Shown piece after piece: positions 30,422-40,445 of a stretch of 64,000 bases of DNA. This stretch comes from Amia ocellicauda (Eukaryota; Chordata; Actinopteri; Amiiformes; Amiidae): positions 16,101,001 to 16,165,000 of the forward strand of contig NC_089867.1 in NCBI RefSeq assembly GCF_036373705.1. The letters run 5' to 3'. Every line of letters begins with the position of its first letter. Within the stretch, counting starts at the first letter, position 1. The notes beneath the pieces are model-generated. The model searched no databases. It saw only the letters and a list, made by a program, of their open reading frames with translations, and was not told where the DNA came from. Both the position numbers and the translations under genes were made by a program.

Positions 30422-31431
30422 ATGGCCAAGACCAAAGAGCTGTCCAAGGATGTCAGGGACAAGATTGTAGACCTACACAAGGCTGGAATGGGATACAAGA
30501 CCATCGCCAAGCAGCTTGGTGAGAAGGTGACAAGAGTTAGTGCGATTATTCGCAAATTGAAGAAACACAAAATAACTGTCAGTCTCCCTCGGTCTGTGGC
30601 TTCATGCAAGATCTCACCTCGTGGAGTTTCAATGATCATGAGAACGGTGAGGAATCAGCCCAGAACTACACGGGAGGATCTTGTTAATGATCTCAAGGCA
30701 GCTGGGACCATAGTCACCAAGAAAACAATTGGTAACACACTACGCTGTGAAGGACTGAAATCCTGCAGCGCCCGCAAGGTCCCCCTGCTCAAGAAAGCAC
30801 ATGTACAGGCCCGTCTGAAGTTTGCCAACATCTGAATGATTCAGAGGAGAACTGGGTGAAAGTGTTGTGGTCAGATGAGACCAAAATCAAGCTCTTTGGC
30901 ATCAACTCAACTCGCTGTGTTTGGAGGAGGAGGAATGACCCCAAGAACACCATCCCCACCATCAAACATGGAGGTGGAAACATTATGCTTTGGGGGTGTT
31001 TTTCTGCTAAGGGGACAGGACAACTGCACCGCATCAAAGGGACGATGGACGGGGCCATGTACCGTCAAATCTTGGGTGAGAACCTCCTTCCCTCAGCCAG
31101 GGCATTGAAAATGGGTCGTGGATGGCTATTCCAGCATGACAATGACCCAAAACACACAGCCAAGGCAACAAAGGAGTGGCTCAAGAAGAAGCACATTAAG
31201 GTCCTGGAGTGGCCTAGCCAGTCTCCAGACCTTAATCCCATAGAAAATCTGTGGAGGGAGCTGAAGGTTCGAGTTGCTAAACGTCAGCCTCGAAACCTTA
31301 ATGACTTGGAGAGGATCTGCAAAGAGGAGTGGGACAAAATCCCTCCTGAGATGTGTGCAAACCTGGTGGCCAACTACAAGAAACGTCTGACCTCTGTGAT
31401 TGCCAACAAGGGTTTTGCCACCAAGTTCTAA
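30422..31431 (+). pseudogene. Tc1 transposase, frameshifted (copy B)
   Basis: Same transposase as in copy A. The N-terminal frame runs from the ATG at 30422 through the HTH region and the TIGNTL region, then stops at 30833-30835, because four bases present in copy A (the agtg at 5577-5580) are missing after tttgcc. The catalytic part remains open to 31431 with [13 protein letters not shown] and NPIENLW (DD34E spacing intact). Copy A is broken at another site, so each copy is intact where the other fails; neither makes a full protein. Confidence 0.95.
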
Positions 31432-31640
31432 GTCGAAGGGGTCAAATACTTATTTCCCTCATTAACATGCAAATCAATTTATAACTTTTTTGAAATGCGT
31501 TTTTCTGGATTTTTTTGTTGTTATTCTGTCTCTCACTGTTAAAATACACCTACCATTAAAATTATAGACTGATCATTTCTTTGTCAGTGGGCAAACGTAC
31601 AAAATCAGCAGGGGATCAAATACTTTTTTCCCTCACTGTA

Positions 31641-33719
31641 TATTATTATTATTTACGTTTGTACATTTTTATTTTTATACTGTTAACACAGGATAGGATT
31701 AGGGTATCTGTAACTGAACTGTGCAAACCAGGGCTTTGGAGCGGAGCTAATGCAAGGAAGATTTTCCTGCTCCAACCTTTTTATCCAAAATATTTATGCC
31801 TAAAGCCTCAACTGAGATGGGAATGTTGGGAAGCAAACCTGGAAACTATTAAAAAAAATCTGTTTTGTAGAATTTGACCTGTCTGCTTTTTTATCAAATT
31901 GATCTCATAGATTGTCTGTTTCTAAGTTTCTGATACACCTGATGGGACAGGGCCGATCTAGTACGGGGTACTTTAGTAACCTTGCTGACATCACTTAGTT
32001 GTCCAGCAGCCAAGGGAGTAATCTTCTATATATACAATGGTATGTTTGTTAGAAAACCTTCAGATTTGTCTTCCCGACTGGCATCTCCAGAGCGCTTCAT
32101 TATTCTTCATTAGTCCACCTGTCTATAAGGGAGAAAATGTCTCACTATCACAAAACAATCTTTCAGGAATTTTACATTTTAAGTTAATTATAAAATATTA
32201 CTATATTCTATGTTTCAACATTTTACGTTTGATTTCAGTTTGACTTAATGTCTCTTAATGGTCATTATTTTTCATTCTTCATGGCCTTCAAGCATTTGAG
32301 GGATTTAGTGCAGGTGGAAAAAGTCAGAATTAAGTTTCAGATAAAATATTCATGTTTTGCAAATCAGTGATATCCCTTTCTTTCAAATAATTATTATACA
32401 GTTAATTGTTTAATTGGAGCTGGATCGTGGATCGCAGCTGCAGCGCCACACACTGGATGGGCGGAGTTCAACCACTCTGCTGCTCCAAGTCTCTGGTGCA
32501 AATGACTAAACAGTCAATGGATTGAACATAACCAGGAGATTTGGAAGACAGGGACATTTTTTTATTTGCACTTAAAAAGGTTGAAAAAAACAATCACATC
32601 AATACAAACATTTGAATATACAATAATTTATAGAATAAATCATATATTTAGATTTCTGTAATGAATTTCTAAAACAGCGAACAAGCAAGAAAGGTTGGAG
32701 ACAATACAATTGATTATCGCCTTGGATAAAACTAAAATCGTCTGCTAATTTACTTCATAATAATAAGAAACTAAACCAATTCACCAATGAATGAAAATAA
32801 AATAACTAATCGGTTGTTGATATCTAAGTAAAAGTGCTTCGGCTCTCACTCGAAATAAGAGAGCAGTATATCTACCATATTCATAGAATCTATAAAGATT
32901 ATTTACTTTAACTGATCATTTAAATATTCTCTAAAAAGTTAATTTACTTGAATTGATCATTTAAATATTGTCCTCCATAGTGCCCACAGTGATCCTAATT
33001 GGGAAAGTGGTCTGTCCAACAGCAGCAGCACAGGTGAGAGACTGGACTCCAAGTGTTTAACACAACTTCTATATTTCCGACTCGCTTTTCTCATTAAAAT
33101 CGATACAAATACCTGTCACACTCCCTGCCGTTTCACTTTTAAAATATGCTATGTATTTATAAGTTTTAAACCATTGATTTGACTGTTCATCTGCCTTCCT
33201 CTCCCTGTGGTCCTGATGAGACAGACCGGGACATGAAAAACACACGGACTGCAGTACTGTGTAGTGTAGTGTAGTGTATTTGCGGTAGTAGCTATATAAT
33301 ATTGTAGTATATAGTATATGGCTTCTATACACACACTACACTAGCAACACATCAGCTACCACAATACATTCGTACAAATGTCGAAAAGTTAAAGTTTATC
33401 TCACTAAAGGGTTGCAACAGGTGACTGCTCTCTTGGTTATCACCTTTGATCTTATTAACTTAAATGACAACATATTACCGATTTGTGGAAATAGAAATGC
33501 ATATTGAGGCAAGATTTGTCCGGCTGGCTTTTCCTACTTATATCTGCCCTATAGTTGTTTAAATTACTTCAAATAGTCACAGAAAGAAACAAAATCAATT
33601 GCAACAAAGAAATAATCACCATCTCTGTGGAAAAAACTACCATAAAGAAAAAGAAGCACATAGACAGACGTCAATGTGGTTTTTAGTGCATTATTTTCAA
33701 AACCGAGATGATTTCTTAC
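31641..33719. other. inferred GEM intron 1, right part
   Basis: No gene seen. A degenerate V-SINE-like tail (cgccttggataaaactaaaatcgtctgctaa) lies near 32738-32770. A small GTAGT repeat lies at 33259-33280, with a partial complement near 33330. Confidence 0.35.
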
Positions 33720-33825
33720 ATGGTGTGATGGAGGCAGCGTCAGTGATCCTAGAGTCTCTCTGCCCGGGATCCTGATCTGTGCTCTGGCTTTTTGTGTTGT
33801 AAATCCCGTCTGAATCTCTGCTGCA
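33720..33825 (-). other. GEM: candidate non-coding first exon of GEM
   Basis: On the minus strand this stretch follows a CRE plus TATA box at the right spacing and ends in a donor, CCAT|gtaaga, at 33720/33719. The GEM coding exon 1 needs an upstream 5' UTR exon. The left border is fixed by the donor; the start near 33825 is estimated from the TATA position. Confidence 0.45.
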
Positions 33826-33885
33826 CACTAATGCGCTTTCCACTGTGTTGGTTTATATAAAGTAGGGCTCAGAGACGTCATCATT
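33826..33885 (-). promoter_or_regulatory. candidate GEM core promoter: CRE and TATA box
   Basis: Reading the minus strand: TGACGTCT (plus 33873-33880), one base from the palindromic CRE, then TATATAAA (plus 33852-33859) 13 bases later. This layout suits a cAMP- or mitogen-inducible gene, and GEM was described as mitogen-induced. It lies about 7.1 kb upstream of the GEM start codon. The TATA sequence is nearly symmetrical, so plus-strand use cannot be excluded. Confidence 0.45.
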
Positions 33886-36800
33886 CCTCCCTTCCTCCAG
33901 GCCAGACCCCAGAGTCAGAGAGAGGGGGTTTCCTCTAATCCAGCAGAGGAGTCTGTAGGTTGGCCAGCTCATACATGCCAACTGGGAGACCATTATCATT
34001 TGAAAGCAGTAGACTATACATGGGCAATACCGCATTGGATTTATATTCTAGTGACCTATCTTATGAGTTTGTATTTAAATGCAACAATAGGGAAATCTCT
34101 ATTATTTTTGACTGCATTATCTACAGTGCCTCCACTGCATCCCTACAGACACTCCCCTACACTGATCCAGGGTTTGGTGAAAGAAGCTTCTCAGAGTTCC
34201 CTTCTAGGGGAGAACTGTATTTTAAAGCCAACAGAGAGATGGGAGAAGTCCATTTCTGCCCGTTTGCTGGCACCAGGAGGGCTGAATCTCCTCTGAGGTA
34301 ACTGTCAGTCTCACATCTGTTTTCTCAAAATGGTCATATAGAACTGCAACAGTTCTCTCATGTCCTACAAAATCTTTTCGGTATCTATAATGGTGAGTAA
34401 ATGCATTTTGGACTGTGGTCGGATGAGCTCAGTGTAAAGTGTAGAACTTGTATATTTGTCCTCTTCAGATATTCTCTGCCTCGGGTGTGCACTCCAGGTC
34501 TTTGTTAAGGTTAAGTACTTTGTAAAGAACCTTTACACAAGCGCTCTGACAACAAGAAACTGGTCATCTTAGGTCAATTCAATCGGGAGTTATAATGAGG
34601 TTACCGTAGAGTAAGCTTGCTAGAGTAAGGTCCTGAACTGCTAATTAAAGAGATTACTGAGAACAAGATTGATCTAAATAAGCATATTAAACAAACTTCT
34701 AAATATATGATACATTAAGCTATATCCTTTTGTAGATGGTTCATTCAGGGTGATTCTGAACCTGGTCCAGCAGATTAGCAGTGCAGTGATTACAATACTG
34801 CAACAAAATCATGTACAGGCACCTTTCTATATATATATATAATTAAAAAAACAATACAAATTATGAAACACCATGGTAAAGCACATGTACCAGGCAGCAG
34901 TGTGGAGAAGCGCTCAGGGCTCAGGGCTCTGGAGTGGAGGGTTGTCAGTCTCAGCTGGGGGCACTGCTGTTGTACCCTTGAGCAAGGTACTGTACCTAGA
35001 TTGCTCCAGTAAAAATCCAGCTTTATACATAAGTAATTGTATGTCAAAATAATGTGACATCTTGTAACCATAGTTATTTGCCCTGGATATTATAATATTG
35101 CTAAAACCAATGCCAACAAAGTGCAAATATGATTGTGTCAACAGCTGCCAATTTAGGTTAGTGAAGCCTCAAAATAGGCCTGAGAAACAGATTGGTTAGG
35201 AACAGTAATATAATCCTTAATTTGGATCTTAGCTTCATTTTAAAGCTAAATTGTTTGGTTGATTTTTATTACATGAATAATTATTCTCCTGAGATTGAGG
35301 TTTAAATCTGACAACTATATTGTGTACGCCCATTAAGATTAGCTTTTAACAAAACGAAACAAAAAATCAAATCAGAACAAAATGTTTCTCTGCCTTCTCA
35401 AGCTGTGCTAGACAGATTTTTAAAATAATAATGCTACCAAAAAACCCCTTGGCAGATTGGACGTCCAGATTCCAGAGAGATTATCAGGCAGGATTTAATA
35501 TCTAATTTGTTATTATCATCATTATTATTATTATGTGGCAGATAAGGACGCACATTCCAGAGCAACCAGATTTTCAGAGCCATATGTAGAACATTTGTAT
35601 GCCGTCTTTAGCAGTGGTATGTGAAAGGGAATCTGTCCTCAAAACTGATATTTACATGCGTTATCAACTTTGGAAGTAGAACATGAATGTTGTGTAGTTC
35701 ATTATAAACAGTCAAAGGGAACTTCATCAACCTTGTGTGTCGAATCAATTTAATCAATTTTTAAAATACAAAGATTTCAATTGTACGTTTAAACAAATGC
35801 TTCACATTTACATTATGTTTCCTTCAAACAGTTTGTGTCTCTGCCATGTAGCACCACGTCTGCAGTATTAATGTATTACCAGCAGCTCTCAAACATCTCC
35901 TCGATTCATCAGAGTGTTGCTTGGAACTGGAGACCCGTTTAATCAGCCCACGATCAGAAGTCAAATCTGCATGAGTAGGATCCCTGAATGTATAGTTTGT
36001 GTAGAGGAATGCACGGAGATTGCTTTACAGCGATAGATTTGCATATTTCTACAGTGAAACAAATGAATATATATTTTTACTATAGTTCACTTCCTGTCAG
36101 ATCCAATGACCTTTAGCAAAGATAACAAGTAAAGGTAGTTTTTCTACCTATGTATTATTTATTCATTTCTTTCTTGGCTGTATTTTCCAGTATTAATTAA
36201 CAAACCGCAGAATTATATCAAAAGTTTTCCTCTCAGAGTCCCAATACCCCATTAAACAAAAGCCCATATTTGAAAAATTGCTATAATTTCTTCCCTTTTC
36301 GTATATTATAAAGAAATAATTTCAAGGTTAAAGACACATTTTTTTTCCCCAAAGAAATAGAAAATTTCTCCATACACTACTTATTGTTTTTGCAGGTAAA
36401 ACTTTCACTCCTCATTATTTTTGTTCCCAAAGCATGTGAAATTAAATGAAAGTAAGACAATGTGTTATAGATCAGCATCGTAAGTCCCTACACAATATAA
36501 CAGTACCAAATCAGGACAATGAGATTGTGCTTTTTTGGTTTTGAAAACATTTGATTGCACGCCACCTAAAAATATCTGGAATAACACAAATATAGTGGAA
36601 TGGTGCTTCTGAGTGATTAAACATCATGAACACCCTAAACAACACAGAACTACCGATGCCGTCCAGAGCAGTTACTGTCTGTAACTTGCGAGTCTGATTG
36701 CTGTCCCTGTCGATCCGGTCATTCTTTCATTCCCCTTTTAGGTCAGATGTTTATGATGCCCATCCACCATGCGCAGCCCTTCTTGTGCAGTGGAAGTGTG

Positions 36801-36970
36801 GTAGGCCACACAGCAGGGAGCCTGTTTTTATGAGCCGTGGTGAATGAAGCGCGATGCACTGGGACTCTGAAAAGGACAGTGAGTCTTCATCTCCTCTGGC
36901 TCTGCCCAGTCAAGACCGAGGGGGCGATGGAGTCTGCTGAGAGCCAGGCAGCATTCAAGGAGGGCGGCTT
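33886..36970. other. GEM-TRIQK intergenic region
   Basis: No gene recognised. It includes a SINE at 34890-35105. The right end should contain the TRIQK 3' UTR. Open frames on the plus strand at 33960-34300 resemble no family. Confidence 0.4.
34890..35105 (+). mobile_element. V-SINE-like tRNA-derived SINE
   Basis: A degenerate box A (ggcagcagtgtgga) and box B (ggttgtcagtctc) are followed by the fish V-SINE body text gctgttgtacccttgagcaa and ctagattgctccagtaaaaa, and a tail with gccctggata near 35080. This is the standard order of head, body and conserved tail. The copy is diverged. Confidence 0.65.
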
Positions 36971-38159
36971 TTACTCCACATCCAGGTCCAAGTCCATTTC
37001 TGTGGTCAATTTCAGGTAGAAAAAAGCATATACAGACACCAGGAATACCAGCACAGCCATGAGGATAAGAACAATATCCTGAAATCACAAAATAAAATCT
37101 TATTTAAATAAATGGGGGGGCAGGAAAGACAATCTGTATAATGTGATGTTTATAATTTGCCAAAATATAGTTGCATGACTTAGAACATTGAAAATAAACA
37201 TTTGATTTGCTGTTGTTAACTCTTAGATTACCACTTAAAAATATCCTCATTGGCAAAAACAAATGTAAATAGCTTTATGAATTCAGTTCATATATCAAAG
37301 CAGCACCTACCCGTATTCCCAGGGCACTTTTCTTAGCTTCTGCTTTTAATCTGCTTGCTTTTAAGGCAGATTTGGTTTTCTTATAGTCCTGTTTTCCTGA
37401 AATACAATGATGATGATTGTATTGATTGTAATGATCAATGAAGCCATCAATATTGATGTCTACCCAGAGCAGATAAGGAATTTTAACAGCATGTCCAATT
37501 ATTTTCCCACTTTTTTGCCAGTTACTGAACTTGGCTCACTGCTACGACGTCCTCAGGAGGGATGAGACAAATGCCTGAAGCGTGCAATGAAGGATTCACA
37601 GTCGTGCATCGGTGCTAGGATCAGAGGGTATCAGGGTTTCTCTTTTTGACTATCTTATTCTTTTGATCTTCCTCTCTCTTCCATTCTAGCTTTCAGTCAT
37701 ACCATCTTAAATGGATATGAATCACCACAAGCAAAGCTTAATGTGAACTTCTCTAGATATCCTTTCTTTCCCTCTGCTGAACTTTATTTTATTTACATCT
37801 AGTGTAATAAATAACTAGCACAAGAGAAGCTGCTCTCCACTCAGTCTTATCTGAAAAACAGTTAACAAAGACCACTATGCAAATTGGACTCTGTGTTCAG
37901 GTTAAGTGAACTCCTTCTTATCCATTCTCTCTATACAGTAATTCATGCTAAGGATCAAGGACCAAGGATCTCTTATTAAAGTTACACTTAGTTGTAATGT
38001 TTCCTTATCTAAGCGTTCAGTCACAAGAATTTTCAAATTCTGAAACATGTTATCAACCACTATAAACACGTTACCAAGCAGCAATGACATGAACATACCG
38101 ATTTGTTTGCGGTATTGATCAACTGGAAGCCTGGCAGCAGTCGCATCTTTCCTTCCCAT
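36971..38159 (-). CDS. TRIQK: TRIQK, triple QxxK/R motif protein, 84 aa
   Basis: Small conserved vertebrate protein of the endoplasmic reticulum membrane; its biochemical role is not established. Coding exons 38099-38159, 37311-37396 and 36971-37078 total 255 nt with matching phases. The N-terminus is MGRKDATAARLPVDQYRKQI. The three QxxK motifs that name the family are QYRK, QIGK and QDYK, all within residues 15-27. The last exon codes for one membrane helix (IVLILMAVLVFLVSVYAFFY) and an acidic C-terminal tail (EMDLDLDVE). Human TRIQK has 86 aa. The start exon is preceded by an acceptor (ttaccag), so there is at least one upstream non-coding exon. Confidence 0.96.
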
Positions 38160-38526
38160 GATTTTCTCAGATGTCCAAAATAAACCAAAGGAAGCTGGTA
38201 AAAGAAAAGATGGGGTACACCTCTGTCTTAAACACTAGTCTTCACTTAAGTACGTTTCCTTATGTATGTACAGAAAACACTTTATTTCAAAGTGTAACTT
38301 AATGTGAGTATACAAAGAAACAAAATGTGTGAAATTATTCAAATTACATTATTTGTTAGAACAGGTCATGTACGATGAGTATATATACACATTGTTGTAG
38401 TTTTTAATATGTATTAATTTCATAAAGATAATTTGTTTATTAACAAACATGTAGCAGCAACTGGTTTGCTTACAGTCTTCTCTCCCAATGAAGGCAATGC
38501 ACTCATTCGCAAACTATAAGAATATA

Positions 38527-38540
38527 CTGCCCCCTCGTGG
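38527..38540 (-). promoter_or_regulatory. CTCF-like motif
   Basis: The minus strand reads CCACGAGGGGGCAG, a match to the CTCF core consensus at 13 of 14 positions. It points towards the similar plus-strand motif at 4640. Confidence 0.35.
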
Positions 38541-38647
38541 TAATAAGTAACATAACCCCTGAACAGGTAAAATACTTAATCATTTCCACTGGAACTTTGT
38601 TAGCAAAGTAACTAATAGTACTAATAAACCTTTTAAAGAAATGATGT

Positions 38648-38680
<33 letters not shown>
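38648..38680. repeat. (CA)n(TA)n microsatellite
   Basis: About 24 bases of CA repeat followed by TA repeat. Confidence 0.95.
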
Positions 38681-39479
38681 GGTGCATAGAAAGAGATAGA
38701 TAGACTTTTTCCGTTGTTTTACTGGCTGTTTTTGTTTTTACTCTGTTGCACTGTGTTGCTGCTTTTTATTGTTTTTGCTTTGCATGGAGCACCTTTTTGC
38801 CTTGGTTTTTGAGAATAAAGGCATTAAAAATCAACAGAGAGAGAGATGGGGGATAGATTGCTTCAGGATGCAGTAGTCAGGGAAGTGTTTTATACAGTGT
38901 TATTTTTCATACAATTTCAGACGATCTTGAGCTTTCTTAAACAACATCCAGCCCTGTCTAGAACCTCTCCATGTGACGGCTTTTGCTTTCTTTATGATGC
39001 ATCTTCAACAGCAGCACATGAGATCAGAAACGGCGCATTCAGGGCATCCATGCTCTGCTGCATTTGCAATACAGAAAACATCTGGACCAACACCTACTAA
39101 ATATCGTTTCTAATTCAGACGACAAAATGAACCGATATTATTTGTATTGTCGTCATTGTTATTATGCACGATTATCCTCCGATCACCGATCGAAACACTG
39201 AGATTCCTGATACAGAAATTCAGATATTGCAGTTTTTGGAGTTAATGAAACTGTTTTCTCTCCCTTCCGGCTCCGATAGAGTAAACAGACTCTGGATCAC
39301 AAACACTGAACACGCATGTATCATGTATGCACACGCAAATCCCTCAGGCAGAACGACGTCTGGGCTCATTGTCATTTTTAAACAATATTCTTATATTATG
39401 AACGCTAATTAAGTTGTGCGTCACTGCGCAGTTGATTTAATATTTTTCTTGCCAAATGCCAACACTACGCTTTCTTAAC

Positions 39480-40020
39480 ACCGCCCTCCCTGCCGCTGAC
39501 TGACAGCTCCACTCACCAATCACCGTCCAGATTACACATGAAGCAACCAATTGCAAACACAAGAGTCAGCGTGTGCATCATGGCATCATCTTCAATGCAA
39601 TGTTAAAATGCTTTTGTTAAAAAATACCACTTATTGGTGTGAATAAAGCAAAACAAACAGTTTGATATCATGCTTATTGGACAGCTATATATTTCAAAGA
39701 GCTGCAGAAGTGCCGATACCTGCTTGATTTCCGAGATGTTGATGTGGTGCAAGATGGACTTTGCCTGCTGCTGCTGCTCCAGGACGAATACGCGCTTATC
39801 CAATGCGCGGAGACAGCAGTGCATACAGGTCGAGTCCGTGTAGCGCACATTTCCGCAGTTCTGCACGGATCTGCGCTGATACACCAATAAGATTGGAGAG
39901 ATTCTGCAAATCTGCGCAGATCTGCGGAAATCTGCGCCACATGAAGGTGTGACCTGTGCGTGATGTCATACAGCGACCACGCCTCTTCAGTTGAAAATAA
40001 GAGCGGCAGACGACACACAA
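39480..40020 (-). promoter_or_regulatory. CpG-containing block, candidate TRIQK promoter and first exon
   Basis: This block has more CpG than the flanks and several CCAAT/ATTGG boxes (near 39517, 39546 and 39880). On the minus strand there is a possible first exon ending in a donor AAGCAG|gtatcg at about 39734/39733, which TRIQK would need. The same stretch is open and could code for MHCCLRALDKRVFVLEQ and about 18 further residues (to ...ISEIKQ); I do not recognise this peptide. A cluster of gcagat(c/t)tgc palindromic words lies at 39900-39940. Confidence 0.35.
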
Positions 40021-40329
40021 AGATACATACCGTTTATATGTGCCAGTCCCTAATGCACACGTCCTGTGGTATTACTACAGAAAAAAAAACAATTGCTACA
40101 GCAGTGCCCCATGACTTTGTGGGTCATTTTAGCACAGCTTCATTGTACCTTTCGTGTGGTTTTATTCCTGTCTTACTATGCATGTGTTGCACTGTGCTAC
40201 AGTATGTGTTGTTTAAAGTGTGGTGGAATTGGCTGAGACAAAGATTTGTTATTTGAGATAATCCAAATTGCCCTGTAGTCGTTTGAGTGTTTTTTGTTGT
40301 TGTATTTTTTGCATTTTCAGTGTGTTCAT

Positions 40330-40445
40330 TGCCCGGGATGGAATAGTGTCCCGTCCCGGGTGTGCCTGGCCTTGAAGCGCCCTGTGTACGTTGGGCTGGC
40401 CTCCAGCTCATCACCCTGTACTGGAGGAAGCTGGGGGATACTTGT
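40330..40445 (+). repeat. dispersed fish repeat tail fragment
   Basis: The words ctggcctccagctcatcaccctgtactgg (here split as ggcctccagctcatcacc and ctgtactggaggaagc) resemble the common ggctccagcccaccgcgacc...ctgtactggataaagc 3' tail of fish SINE/LINE repeats. Confidence 0.45.

Larger units (their letters stand above)
30054..31638 (+). mobile_element. Tc1/mariner transposon, copy B (full length, inactive)
   Basis: A 1585-bp element flanked by TA (30052-30053 and 31639-31640), same family and orientation as copy A at 4807. Its ends start cagtgagggaaaaaagtatt and carry the same inner direct-repeat motif. It sits in the inferred first intron of GEM, antisense to GEM. The reading frame is broken at a different point from copy A. 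Confidence 0.97.
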
